Positions 16,450 to 26,300 of a stretch of 64,000 nt of DNA are shown one piece after another. The position numbers and the translations under genes were made by a program. Location of the stretch: positions 1 to 64,000 of the forward strand of contig NZ_JABKAV010000002.1 in NCBI RefSeq assembly GCF_013377905.1, read 5' to 3'. Each line of letters opens with the position of its first letter. The stretch's first letter is position 1. The notes below the pieces were generated by a model, which saw nothing but the letters and a program-made list of their open reading frames with translations, made no database searches and was not told where the DNA came from. This DNA is from Hymenobacter terrestris (GTDB lineage Bacteria; Bacteroidota; Bacteroidia; Cytophagales; Hymenobacteraceae).

Positions 16450-18417
16450 ATGATGAAGTTGCTGCGGTTTGCCGCTCCCGTTTTGCTGGCCTGCACGTTG
16501 GTACCCGCCGCCCGGGCCCAGGTGCGGCCCGGCGCTTCAAACGCCCCGATTGTCCTGCCGCCTGATTCGGTGCTGACTGCTTTACCGCTGCTGCCCGACT
16601 CGTTGGCCGCCGCGCCCGTAGCCCCCGACTCGGCGAAGCTGGTGTGGCTGCGCACCCCACCCGAGCTGCGCGACCTGGTGGGCGACCGGGTGGGCTGTTT
16701 TGAAACTGATGTACCCCACGTGTTCAATAACCACGTGATGAGCTTCGTGAAGCTGTTTACCGAGCGGCAGCGGGGCTACACGCAGCGGGTGTTGGAGCGC
16801 GAGAACCTCTACTTTCCGCTTTTCGAAAAGCACCTGGCCAAATACAACCTGCCCCTCGACCTCAAGTACCTGGCCGTGGTGGAGTCGGCCCTGATTCCGA
16901 CGGCTAAGTCGCGGGTGGGCGCTACCGGGCTATGGCAGTTTATGGGCCCTACCGCCAACGACCTGCGCCTGCACCGCGACGACTGGGTGGACGAGCGTAT
17001 GGACCCCGAAAAAGCTACCGAAGCAGCCTGCAAGCACCTGCGCTACCTATACAGGGTGTTCGGCGACTGGGAAATGGTGCTGGCTGCCTATAACTGGGGG
17101 GCCGGCAACATGCAGCGCGTGGTGAAGCGCACCGGCAAAAAAACCTACTGGGAAGTGCATAATAGCCTCCCGGCTGAAACCCGCAACTATGTGCCCACCT
17201 TCACGGCCATCATGTACGCCATGAAGTATGCCAAGGAGCACCAGTTGCACGCGCCCACGCTCAACTACCAGTACGCCCAGGCAACGGATACGCTGCAGCT
17301 GGGTGGGCGGCCCTTCGACCTGACGCGCCTGGCGCAGGCCATCGGTGCCCCCGATTCGCTGGCGCTGCTGCGCCTCAACCCGGAGCTGCGCAAGCCCTAC
17401 CTGCCGGCCGGCTATCGTCCCTACGTGCTGAAAGTGCCTGCCAGCGCCCGCCCTGCGTTAGCCGTAGCCAGCCGTGAGGCGCTGTTTGATTACTGCCGGC
17501 CACTGGCCGACCTGCCTCGCCCGCTGGCCCCACGCCTGGTGGCCCTGAGCGGCACTATGCCGCTACCAGTTCGCAACTCAGCGGTTGCTTCATCCGCGGC
17601 AACGGCGGCGGCCGAACCACGCTTTGAGCGCCTGCGCCATACGGTGAAGCGCGGCGAAACGGTGAATTCGGTGGCAGCCCGCTACAAGGTGAGTCCGGCC
17701 CAGGTGCGCCGCTGGAACAAGCTGGGCACAAGCGCCTCGCTGGCAGGCCGGCAGCAACTGGTTTTGTTCCGGGCGCTTCCGGCAGTTAAGCCAGACGCCA
17801 CCGCTTCGGCTACCGCTGTAGTTCGGCCGGCGGTAGTGCCGACTCGGGTAGCCGCTACCAAAGCCACTTCGGAAGCTCCGGCCACCGAACCTGATTCGGC
17901 AGCCGAAACGGCAGCCCGCGTTCCGGCCAAACAGGCCGCTGAGGTACGCCGGGCGGTGGCCGCAGTTTCAGCAGCTACCGACGATGCTACTCCGGGCAGC
18001 TACGTGGTGAAGCCGGGTGATTTTCTGGAGAAGATTGCCACCGCCAACGGCCTGACCGTGGCGCAGCTTAAGGACTGGAACCAGCTCGGCAGCTACGTGT
18101 TGCAGCCCGGCCAGGAACTGACGCTGAAAGCCCCGCCGGAAGCAGCCGCAAATGAAGCGGTAGCCGACCTCACGGAGGCGACCCGCAACGTAGCTGCCGC
18201 CGCCCAGGCTCCCGTGCGGCGCGCGGCCCGTCCGGCTACTCCGGCGGCGGCCGTGGCATTGCCAGCCGCACCGCCACTGCACCTGGTGCAGCCCGGCGAC
18301 ACGCTCTACAACATCTCGCGCCGCTACCAGGGCCTGACCGTGCAACGCCTGCGGGAGCTGAACAATCTGAAGTCGGATGCCGTGCAGCCCGGTCAGAAGC
18401 TGGTAGTAGGCGGCTGA
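16450..18417 (+). CDS. Membrane-bound/secreted lytic transglycosylase with three LysM domains (MltD type)
   Basis: Cleaves the MurNAc-GlcNAc bond of peptidoglycan, forming 1,6-anhydro ends. It has 655 residues. A signal peptide (KLLRFAAPVLLACTLVPAARA) is followed by an SLT domain at about residues 110-260 with catalytic Glu in VVESALIPTAKS (about 143), GATGLWQFMG and LAAYNWGAGN. Three LysM peptidoglycan-binding repeats follow, near residues 395-440 (HTVKRGETVNSVAARY), 517-562 (YVVKPGDFLEKIATANG) and 612-655 (HLVQPGDTLYNISRRY), joined by Ala/Pro/Thr-rich linkers. The domain order is that of MltD. The start has two adjacent ATGs (16450 and 16453). It is monocistronic with its own promoter and terminator. 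Confidence 0.93.
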   Translation: MMKLLRFAAPVLLACTLVPAARAQVRPGASNAPIVLPPDSVLTALPLLPDSLAAAPVAPDSAKLVWLRTPPELRDLVGDRVGCFETDVPHVFNNHVMSFVKLFTERQRGYTQRVLERENLYFPLFEKHLAKYNLPLDLKYLAVVESALIPTAKSRVGATGLWQFMGPTANDLRLHRDDWVDERMDPEKATEAACKHLRYLYRVFGDWEMVLAAYNWGAGNMQRVVKRTGKKTYWEVHNSLPAETRNYVPTFTAIMYAMKYAKEHQLHAPTLNYQYAQATDTLQLGGRPFDLTRLAQAIGAPDSLALLRLNPELRKPYLPAGYRPYVLKVPASARPALAVASREALFDYCRPLADLPRPLAPRLVALSGTMPLPVRNSAVASSAATAAAEPRFERLRHTVKRGETVNSVAARYKVSPAQVRRWNKLGTSASLAGRQQLVLFRALPAVKPDATASATAVVRPAVVPTRVAATKATSEAPATEPDSAAETAARVPAKQAAEVRRAVAAVSAATDDATPGSYVVKPGDFLEKIATANGLTVAQLKDWNQLGSYVLQPGQELTLKAPPEAAANEAVADLTEATRNVAAAAQAPVRRAARPATPAAAVALPAAPPLHLVQPGDTLYNISRRYQGLTVQRLRELNNLKSDAVQPGQKLVVGG

Positions 18418-18509
18418 GAAAACCGATTCTTATTTCAGCACCCTTCGCTACTCATTGGAGAATTTCCAGGAGCCAGCGAGGCATCTGCTGGCCGAAGGAA
18501 ATAAGTAAG

Positions 18510-18546
18510 GCCCGATGGCGTACTCGATATGGGTACGCCATCGGGC
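18510..18546 (+). terminator. Intrinsic terminator after the lytic transglycosylase
   Basis: Perfect 14-bp stem (18510-18523 with 18533-18546), 9-nt loop, then a T-rich tail (TTCATTTTCTTT). It lies 92 bp after the stop. Confidence 0.85.
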
Positions 18547-18720
18547 TTCATTTTCTTTATATGAGAGATTTATGGCGACATTCTAGTGACCTCAAGCGGC
18601 AGATCTGCTACAAGCGTGAGGGAATTCAATGAAAAACGAACTGCTGGGGAACTATTCTTCCGAAATTGGCACAACTTTAGATTTACCAGTTTTATCCTTC
18701 CACAATTACCTCCCGTTATC

Positions 18721-19302
18721 ATGTTCAAAGGCCTAGCATTATCTGCGCTATTCGCTTCCTCGCTATTTATTTCTGCTTGCCAGAAAGAGAATGACCCACA
18801 GCCCAGTGTACCGGAAGCAGAAGTGGAGATGCTGCGTTCCACCACCTACCTGTCGACCAACCGCTTCAACAATGAGCAGAGTTATTCGCAGAAGACGCTG
18901 CAAAGCACCGTTACGCTCGCCACCGATAAGCTGCAGCTGGATTTCGACGCAATCGAGGGCAAGGATGCCATCAGCTTCACGGTGCCGCGTTCCAGCCTGA
19001 CAACCGCGTTTGTCGGCGTCTACGAGCTCCGCACGTTGGCCAGCCCTGCGGCACCGGTAGCCAGTGTGTATACCTTTTTCAGGTCGCGAGCCGCAAATTT
19101 TATCAACAGCGCCACCTACCGCAACATGCGGGGCCAGCTAACCATTACGGGGTACGATGCCCAACGGCAACTGCTGACCGGCTCCTACCAGGCACAGCTG
19201 GAAAACGTATCTGACCCGGCCGATAGTAACAGCTCCAGCGGCGATGCGCTGCGCTGCAACGTGGAAATTACGGGGTCGTTTACCAACCTGAAAATCCAGT
19301 AG
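18721..19302 (+). CDS. Lipoprotein of unknown function, paralogue A
   Basis: 193 residues. The ATG at 18721 starts a lipoprotein signal (FKGLALSALFASSLFISAC, lipobox ISAC at about residue 20); the longer reading frame upstream is not credible. The mature part is beta-rich with no domain I recognise. It shares with the next gene the C-terminal pattern GYDAQRQLLTGSYQAQLENVSDP ... EITGSFTNLKIQ (paralogue: AYDGSRNLISGSYEI, NVADP, GGEFTNLPI). It probably sits in the periplasm or on the outer membrane. Codon use resembles neighbours. It is not related to the surrounding enzymes. Confidence 0.7.
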   Translation: MFKGLALSALFASSLFISACQKENDPQPSVPEAEVEMLRSTTYLSTNRFNNEQSYSQKTLQSTVTLATDKLQLDFDAIEGKDAISFTVPRSSLTTAFVGVYELRTLASPAAPVASVYTFFRSRAANFINSATYRNMRGQLTITGYDAQRQLLTGSYQAQLENVSDPADSNSSSGDALRCNVEITGSFTNLKIQ

Positions 19303-19362
19303 ATCTGTTTCCGGCTCGTTGGCATTCACGCAATGTTTCTTTCTATTCCTTATCCTATTAAT

Positions 19363-19959
19363 ATGCGTAAACTTCTCCCCTCTCTAGTGCTGGCTGTTTT
19401 AAGTTTGGCCGGCGCTTCGTGCCAGAAGAATGCTGATCCGGTCCCGTACGTGGCACCTGTTGCGACTTACGAAATGTACAGCTCGGTGAGTTACCCCACC
19501 AGCCGCGAGTCGGGTGGAATCAGCCACTCTCCCAAAGATTTACTGGGACGGGCAGCCTGGGAAAACGGCCGTATTACACTGTATTTGAGCTCAGGAAATC
19601 TGCCGGTAAACCAAGTACGGTTTATGATGCCAAGTAGCTTCCCCGGCAAACTGGGAGCATTTGTCTCCGAATCGGCGCAGGCGCCAGTGGTTGATGAAGT
19701 GCAGACCACTTACACGCTGAGCTATGACCTTACTCCCACTACCCGGCTGAGCAGAATTCACCGAGGTCGTGATTGCACTACCGAAGGCAGCGTGGTAATT
19801 ACCGCCTACGACGGGTCCCGGAACCTTATCAGCGGCAGCTACGAAATAACCTTCAAGAACGTGGCGGACCCCTATGCGGGATTGTTGCCCAATTTGCCGG
19901 TCAGAAATAGTGTAGTCGTCGTGGGCGGGGAGTTCACCAACCTACCCATCAAGCCCTAG
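19363..19959 (+). CDS. Lipoprotein of unknown function, paralogue B
   Basis: 198 residues. The ATG at 19363 is preferred over one ten codons upstream because it starts the signal MRKLLPSLVLAVLSLAGASC (lipobox AGASC). The body resembles the previous gene in order and spacing of motifs (a Y-S-S-V-S-Y-P-T-S segment near the N-terminus, ITAYDGSRNLISGSY, GGEFTNLPI at the end), so the two are tandem duplicates 60 bp apart and probably co-transcribed. Function unknown. Confidence 0.7.
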   Translation: MRKLLPSLVLAVLSLAGASCQKNADPVPYVAPVATYEMYSSVSYPTSRESGGISHSPKDLLGRAAWENGRITLYLSSGNLPVNQVRFMMPSSFPGKLGAFVSESAQAPVVDEVQTTYTLSYDLTPTTRLSRIHRGRDCTTEGSVVITAYDGSRNLISGSYEITFKNVADPYAGLLPNLPVRNSVVVVGGEFTNLPIKP

Positions 19960-19985
19960 CAGCACGTTAACTCCTCTTGTTCAGA

Positions 19986-20017
19986 AAGCCCCGAACCCTG
20001 CCCGGTTCGGGGCTTTT
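19986..20017 (+). terminator. Intrinsic terminator after the lipoprotein pair
   Basis: Perfect 12-bp stem (19986-19997 with 20004-20015), 6-nt loop, T-run after. It lies 26 bp after the stop. Confidence 0.85.
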
Positions 20018-20114
20018 CGGTTCCGGGTGGGGCTTGGACCTTTGAAGCTGGCTCATTTTGCCGCATCTTGCTGCCTTGTTCTTTTCTTCGGAAGCTCATC
20101 TTCTGCCCTGCCTC

Positions 20115-22391
20115 ATGCTCAAAATAAACAAACAGGACGCCCTCGACTACCACTCCCGCACGCCGGCCGGCAAAATTGAAGTGGTGCCGACCAAGCCCGT
20201 GAGTACCCAGCTCGATCTGGCCCTGGCTTACTCGCCGGGCGTGGCCGAGCCGTGCAAGGAAATTGCTGCCGACAAGGATGCCGTGTACAAGTACACGGCC
20301 AAAGGCAATCTGGTGGGCGTTATCAGCAACGGCACGGCGGTGCTGGGTTTGGGCAACATCGGCCCCGAAGCATCTAAGCCGGTAATGGAAGGCAAGGGCG
20401 TACTGTTCAAGAAGTTCGCGGGCATCGATTGCTTCGATATTGAGATTGACGCCACTGACCCCGACGAGTTTATCCGCATCGTGAAGTCGCTGGAGCCGAC
20501 GTTTGGTGGCATCAACCTGGAAGACATCAAGGCCCCCGAATGCTTCCGGATTGAGACGGCCCTGCGCGAGCAGATGAACATTCCGCTCATGCACGACGAC
20601 CAGCACGGCACGGCCATCATCACGTCGGCGGCGCTACTGAACGCGCTGGAAGTGGTGGGCAAGCAGATTGAGCAGATTCAGCTGGTAGTGAGCGGGGCGG
20701 GCGCGGCGGCCATTTCGTGCCTGCGCCTGTACCTAGCGCTGGGCGTGCGGCGCGAGAATGTGGTGGTCTTCGACAAAGACGGCCTCATTACACCGGCCCG
20801 CACCGACCTGGCCGACATGCAGCGGTTCTTCGCCACCGAGCGGCCCATCAGCACGATGGCCGAGGCGCTGGAAGGGGCCGACATGTTCCTGGGCCTGTCG
20901 GCCGGCAACGTGCTGGCGCCCGAGTGGCTGCTGAAGATGGCCGCCGACCCTATTGTATTCGCCCTGGCCAACCCCGACCCCGAAATCGGCTACGAAATAG
21001 CCATGGCCACCCGGCCCGACCTCATTATGGCCACCGGCCGCACCGACCACCCCAACCAGGTGAACAACGTGCTGGGTTTCCCCTACATTTTTCGGGGGGC
21101 GCTGGATGTGCGGGCCACCGAAATCAACGAGGAAATGAAGCTGGCCGCCGTGCGCGCCCTCTCGGACCTGGCCAAGGAGGCGGTGCCCGAAATGGTGAAC
21201 CGCGCCTACGGCGACAATACACTGAGCTTCGGCCGCACCTACCTCATTCCTAAACCCCTCGACCCACGCCTGATTACCACCGTGAGCCCGGCCGTGGCCA
21301 AAGCGGCCATGGACAGCGGCGTGGCCCGCGTGCACATTACCGACTGGGCGGGCTACGAGGACGACATCCGGGCGCGGCTGGGCGTGAACCAGAAACTGAT
21401 GAACCGCATGACGTCGGCGGCGCGTAGCAACCCCAAGCGAGTGGTATTTGCCGAGGGCGACACCTACAAAACGCTCAAGGCCGCCCAGATTCTGCGCGAG
21501 GAGGGCATTGCCTTTCCTATTCTGCTGGGCAACCGCAACAAAATTGAGCGCATCGCGGCCGAAACCTCGCTCGATCTGGAAGGCTGCGAAATCATCGACA
21601 TCATTCGCGAGGAAGCCAAGCGCGAAGAGTACGCCGAGCTGTTCTACCAGAAGCGGCAGCGCCGGGGCATTACGATCTATGAGGGCCGTCGGCTGCTGCG
21701 CGAGCGGAACTACTTTGGGGCCATGATGCTGGAAGCCGGCCATGCCGATGCCTTTATTACGGGCCTAAGCAAGGATTACGGCAAGTCCATCGTGCCAGCG
21801 CTGCAGGTGATTGGGGTGGCTGAGGGCGCCAAGCGGGTAGCCTCGATGTACATCATCCAGCATAAAAAAGGGCCGTTCTTCTTCGCCGATACGACCGTTA
21901 ACATCGACCCTTCGGCCGAGGAAATGGTGGACATTATCGGGCTGACGGCGCGGGCCGTGAAGTTCTTCGACGCCGAGCCGCGGGTGGCCGTTATCAGCTA
22001 CTCCAACTTCGGCTCGAACCCCGGCGAGCTGCCCGACAAAGCCCGCCGCGCCACCGAAATGGCCAAGCAGCGCTACCCCGACCTGCTGATTGATGGCGAG
22101 ATGCAGGCCAACACGGCCCTCAACCCCGAGCTGCTGCAGGAGCAGTATCCCTTCTCGCCGCTGGCGGCCAGAGGCGGGGCCAACACGCTCATCTTCCCTA
22201 ACGTTATCAGCGGCAACATCGCCTACAAAGTGCTCCAGGAAATCGGGGGTGCCGAGGCCATCGGGCCGGTGCTGATGGGCATGCGCAAGCCGGTGCACAT
22301 TCTGCAGCTCGGCGCCTCGGTGCGCGAAATCGTGAACATGGCCGCCATTGCCGTAGTCGACGCCCAGCAGCCGGGCGGCAAGGGGCTGTAG
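20115..22391 (+). CDS. maeB: NADP-dependent malic enzyme with C-terminal phosphate acetyltransferase-like domain
   Basis: Oxidatively decarboxylates malate to pyruvate, giving NADPH. It has 758 residues, the long MaeB form. The N-terminal malic domain has [15 protein letters not shown] (catalytic Tyr region), [15 protein letters not shown] segment, [11 protein letters not shown] and [11 protein letters not shown] (metal-binding Asp). The NAD(P) domain has [19 protein letters not shown] and [12 protein letters not shown]. From about residue 430 a phosphotransacetylase-like domain follows ([48 protein letters not shown]), thought to be regulatory (acetyl-CoA sensing) rather than catalytic in this family. 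The ATG at 20115 fits the family start ([12 protein letters not shown]). It is followed by ruvA and sprA. Confidence 0.96.
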   Translation: MLKINKQDALDYHSRTPAGKIEVVPTKPVSTQLDLALAYSPGVAEPCKEIAADKDAVYKYTAKGNLVGVISNGTAVLGLGNIGPEASKPVMEGKGVLFKKFAGIDCFDIEIDATDPDEFIRIVKSLEPTFGGINLEDIKAPECFRIETALREQMNIPLMHDDQHGTAIITSAALLNALEVVGKQIEQIQLVVSGAGAAAISCLRLYLALGVRRENVVVFDKDGLITPARTDLADMQRFFATERPISTMAEALEGADMFLGLSAGNVLAPEWLLKMAADPIVFALANPDPEIGYEIAMATRPDLIMATGRTDHPNQVNNVLGFPYIFRGALDVRATEINEEMKLAAVRALSDLAKEAVPEMVNRAYGDNTLSFGRTYLIPKPLDPRLITTVSPAVAKAAMDSGVARVHITDWAGYEDDIRARLGVNQKLMNRMTSAARSNPKRVVFAEGDTYKTLKAAQILREEGIAFPILLGNRNKIERIAAETSLDLEGCEIIDIIREEAKREEYAELFYQKRQRRGITIYEGRRLLRERNYFGAMMLEAGHADAFITGLSKDYGKSIVPALQVIGVAEGAKRVASMYIIQHKKGPFFFADTTVNIDPSAEEMVDIIGLTARAVKFFDAEPRVAVISYSNFGSNPGELPDKARRATEMAKQRYPDLLIDGEMQANTALNPELLQEQYPFSPLAARGGANTLIFPNVISGNIAYKVLQEIGGAEAIGPVLMGMRKPVHILQLGASVREIVNMAAIAVVDAQQPGGKGL

Positions 22392-22410
22392 GGCTTAAGA
22401 AATAGAGAAG

Positions 22411-22445
22411 AACGTCATTCAGTGCAGCATGCGCCGAATGACGTT
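22411..22445 (+). repeat. Short palindrome with AACGTCATTC ends
   Basis: 10-bp perfect arms (22411-22420 and 22436-22445, AACGTCATTC/GAATGACGTT) with a 15-nt spacer, 20 bp after maeB. The ends resemble the termini of the larger palindromic elements at 33111 and 57818, so this may be a minimal member. It could also end maeB transcription. Confidence 0.5.
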
Positions 22446-22590
22446 TCTGCTTCTGGCCCCTTGCTGCACTCACGTCTTTATCCTCACTTCCCCTTCACAC
22501 TCCTTCCTAAAGTGCCTAACTTGGCACCAAACCGGTTGCAGTCGCGTTCGGCCGGTTCCACCCGTTTCCTCTACTCCGCTCCCATCCCGC

Positions 22591-23196
22591 ATGATTGCTT
22601 ACGTTGACGGCAAGCTCGCCTACAAAGACCCCGCCCAGGCCATTCTCGACGTGCAGGGCATCGGCTACGAAATCCGGATTTCACTGGCCACCTACTCCAA
22701 GCTGCCGGCCGAGGAGGAGAAAATCAAGCTCTATACCTACCAGCACATCAAGGAAGACGGCCAGACGCTTTACGGCTTCCTCGACCCCAACGAAAAGGCG
22801 CTGTTTATGCTGCTCATTTCGGTATCGGGTATCGGGCCGGGCACGGGCATCGTGATGGTGTCGTCGATGTCGGTGGGCGAAATCCGGCAGGCCATTGTGA
22901 GTGAAGATGTGCGGGCCATCCAGAGCATCAAGGGCGTAGGACCCAAAACGGCCCAGCGCGTGATTCTGGAGCTGAAAGACAAGCTGCGCAAAGACGAGTT
23001 GCTGGCCAAAGCCGGCATCGATACCGTGCCGCTGGCTAAGTCACACAATACCGGCCGCTCGGAGGCGTTAGCCGCTTTAGTGATGCTGGGCTTCGCGCGG
23101 GCAGCGGCCGAAAAGTCGCTCGACCAGATTCAGCGCAAGCACGGCAACGACCTGACGGTAGAGGAATTGATTAAATTCGCTCTTAAGTCTGGCTAG
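22591..23196 (+). CDS. ruvA: Holliday junction branch-migration subunit RuvA
   Basis: Binds four-way junctions and loads the RuvB motor in recombinational repair. It has 201 residues, normal length. The N-terminal OB domain (MIAYVDGKLAYKD...VQGIGYEIRIS...YTYQHIKEDGQTLYGF) is followed by two helix-hairpin-helix motifs (LLISVSGIGPGTG and IQSIKGVGPKTAQRVILELKDKL) and a C-terminal three-helix domain (SEALAALVMLGFARAAAEKSL). The ATG at 22591 is the family start; the longer upstream frame is promoter sequence (TAACTTGG at 22517-22524, one mismatch to TAnnTTTG). It precedes sprA, an order I recall as typical of Bacteroidetes. Confidence 0.97.
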   Translation: MIAYVDGKLAYKDPAQAILDVQGIGYEIRISLATYSKLPAEEEKIKLYTYQHIKEDGQTLYGFLDPNEKALFMLLISVSGIGPGTGIVMVSSMSVGEIRQAIVSEDVRAIQSIKGVGPKTAQRVILELKDKLRKDELLAKAGIDTVPLAKSHNTGRSEALAALVMLGFARAAAEKSLDQIQRKHGNDLTVEELIKFALKSG

Positions 23197-23203
23197 ATTA
23201 GGG

Positions 23204-23328
23204 CTTAGCGGTTCGTTGTTGGTGCTTAAGATGTTTGTAGGCAGCTTATTGGCTTGGCCATACTGCTTTGCATCCCACAGCACCACCTGCACGACCTAGG
23301 CACTAAGCACAATCAACTAAGCACTAAC
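23204..23328. repeat. Imperfect inverted repeat of CTTAG/GTTG units upstream of sprA
   Basis: Left arm 23204-23230 and right arm 23302-23328 match at most positions when one is reversed (TTAG, GTTG, GTGCTTA blocks). The right arm contains CTAAGCAC twice. It fills most of the ruvA-sprA gap and is probably another dispersed simple repeat. No TAnnTTTG promoter was found here. Confidence 0.45.
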
Positions 23329-23349
23329 GATTTCGACGGATATTGACGT

Positions 23350-26300
23350 TTGACTACCGGTAAGAAGTTCTCCGCCAGCGCCTTCGTGGTCCTGGTTTCG
23401 TTGGTGGCCTGGTGGTCGGAAGCCGCACCGCTGGCAGAAGGCGCGACGGGTGTCTTTGCGCTGGGCCAGCTGTGGGCCGACTGGCTGCCGGCCGGCTTGC
23501 GTCCGGCCGGCCAATGGGGTTTCGTCGCCGACACGCCCCGCATTGATACCACCCGCTACCAGCCCGGCACCCGGCCCCGGGTAGATCCGGCCGACCGCCG
23601 CGGCTCGCGCTTTTCGAATGAGCGCCGCCGCTCGCCGTTGGTGCTCCCCCTGCCCGACAACGTGCAGCTGCAGGTGCAACCCGACGACAGCCTCAAGAAC
23701 TTCGACATCCGCGAGGGCATCGGCCAGAGCCTCGACTACCGCGACCCCAGCCGCATGACGTTCGAGGAGTACTCGCGCTGGCAGCAGCAAAAGGCCGTGC
23801 GCGACTACTTCCGCGAGCGGGCCAGCGGCGGCGGCGTGGCCGGCGACCCCAACCAGCCCGACAACCGCCGCCTGATTCCCAAGATTTACCTCGGCCCCAT
23901 GGCCGACCGCATTTTCGGGGGTAGCTACGTGGATATTCGGCCTCAGGGAGCCGTAACGCTGCGCATGGGCTACCGCGGCAACCGCAACGAAAACCCTACC
24001 CTCACGCTGCGCCAGCAGAGAAATGGCGACTTCCAGTTCGATCAGAACATGAACCTCAATCTGACCGGTCAGATTGGGCAGAAGTTGCGCCTGACGTTCA
24101 ACTACGATACCAAGGCGGCCTTCGACTTCGAAAACAACATGAAGCTCGACTACACGGGCTTCGACACCGATATTATCCGCAAGGTGGAGCTGGGCAACGT
24201 AAGTCTGCCGCTCAACAACTCGCTCATCACCGGCGGCCAGAACCTGTTTGGCGTGAAGGCCCAACTGCAGTTCGGCCGCCTCGGCGTAACCACCATTGCC
24301 AGCACCCTGCGCGGCCAGGCCGACGAAGTGCGCATCCAGAACGGGGGCCAGAGCCGGCCATTCGAAATCAAGGCCAGCCAATACGAAAAGGACCGCCACT
24401 ACTTCCTGAGCCAGGTGTTTCGGGAGCGGTACGACAACTCGCTGCGCATCCTGCCCACCATCCAGAATGCCATCAACGTCACCTACTTAGAGGTATGGGT
24501 GACCAACGATAACCGCCAGAGCGACAACCTGCGCAACGTCGTAACGCTCATGGACGTGGCGGAGCCCCAGCGCGTGTACCGCCAGCAGTTTCTGAACGGT
24601 GCCCGCCCGGGCGCTCTGGCCCAAAACAGCGCTAACAGCGAGTTGAACACCATCCGGGCCCAGGCAGATTTTAGACAAGACTTACGGATTGATGAAGTGC
24701 TCCAAAGCGCGCCGCTGAACCTGGAGAAGAACATTGACTTTGAGCACGTACGGGCCCGCAAACTCGACCCGCGCGAGTACACCTACAATGCCCAACTGGG
24801 CTACCTCTCGCTGAACACCCAACTGCTGCCCGAGCAGGTGCTGGGCGTGTCGTACCAGTACATCTTCAACGGCCAGACCTACACCGTTGGCGAGATTCAG
24901 AACGACTACTCGCAGGTGGGCACCGACCAGGTGATTTTCCTGAAGATGCTGAAGGCCACCAACCCCGCCGTGGGCCTGGCCAACCCGAGCGAGAACCCAG
25001 CCAACGAGAACCTACTGACGCGCAACCTGCCGACCTGGGATTTGATGATGAAAAACATCTATCCTTTGAACGCCCAGCAGCTCAACCGCGACAGGTTCGA
25101 GTTGCAGATTGTGTACAAGGACGACGTGACGGGCGTTGACCTGATTTCGCTGAAGGAGGGCCAGAATATTGCCAACAAGCCGCTGATTGAGGTTTTCAAC
25201 CTCGACAACGTGAACCCCAACAACGACCGGAACCCCGACGGTAACTTCGACTTCTTTCCTGGCATTACCGTCGATACCGAACTGGGTCGCATCATCTTCC
25301 CCGAAATCGAGCCGTTTGGCAGCTATCTGGCCGCCAAGTTCGATACGGTGGCCTCGCCGGCCGAGCAGCAGCTGGCCCGCAAGTACGCCTACCGCGAGCT
25401 GTACAACCAGGTGCAGAGCGACGCCCAGCAGATCCAGGAGAAAGACAAGTTTTACCTGCGCGGCCGCTACCAGGCCACCAGTACCAACGAGATTAACCTG
25501 CCCGGCATTGGCGTGGCCGAGGGCTCGGTGCGGGTACGCTCGGGCTCCACGCTGCTCCAGGAAGGCGTCGATTACCAGGTTTTCTACGATCAGGCCAAGG
25601 TAAAAATCCTGAATCCGGCCTACCTGAATTCGGCCAACGAGCTGCGGGTGGAGTTCGAGAAAAACGCCTTGGTGCAGGTGCAGCCCCGCAAGCTGATTGG
25701 GGCGCGGTTTGATTACCGGGTATCGTCGGATATGTACTTTGGGGCCACGGTGCTGCATCTGCGCGAAAACCAGGCGCCCGGTATCAACCGCGTGAACATC
25801 GGCGACGAGCCGGGCAACAACACTATTTACGGCTTCGACGTGAACATGCGCCGCGAGTCGCGGGCGCTTACCCGCTACCTCAACGCGCTGCCGTTTATCT
25901 CGACCAAGGAAATTTCGACTGTTTCGTTCAGTGGTGAGTTTGCCCAGCTGCTGCCCAGCCAAAGCAAGCTCGGCGATGATAAGAGCGGCGGCGAAAATGG
26001 CGTTTCGTACCTCGATGATTTCGAGAATGCGCGCACGCCCTACACGCTGGGCGGGCTGAACGCGGCCGTGGCCTGGCGCCTGGGCAGCACCCCGCTGCCG
26101 CTACGCCGTGCGCCCACCGGCCTGGCCACGGCCTACAACCGCGCCAAGCTGGCCTGGTACACCGTCGACCAGACCTATTACACCAACGGCCAGAGCAAGC
26201 CCGACAACATTGGCACGGGTGATTTAACGAACCACTACATCCGCGGCATCAAGCGCGACGAGGTATTCCCGAACCGCAACCTGGGGGCCAATGGCAACTC

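Noticed and set aside
20733..21743. 336-codon minus-strand frame inside maeB
   Set aside because: Antisense shadow of the malic enzyme gene.
23317..24399. 360-codon open frame on the minus strand opposite the start of sprA
   Set aside because: Overlaps the sprA coding region in the antisense direction with no recognisable motif; GC-driven artefact.
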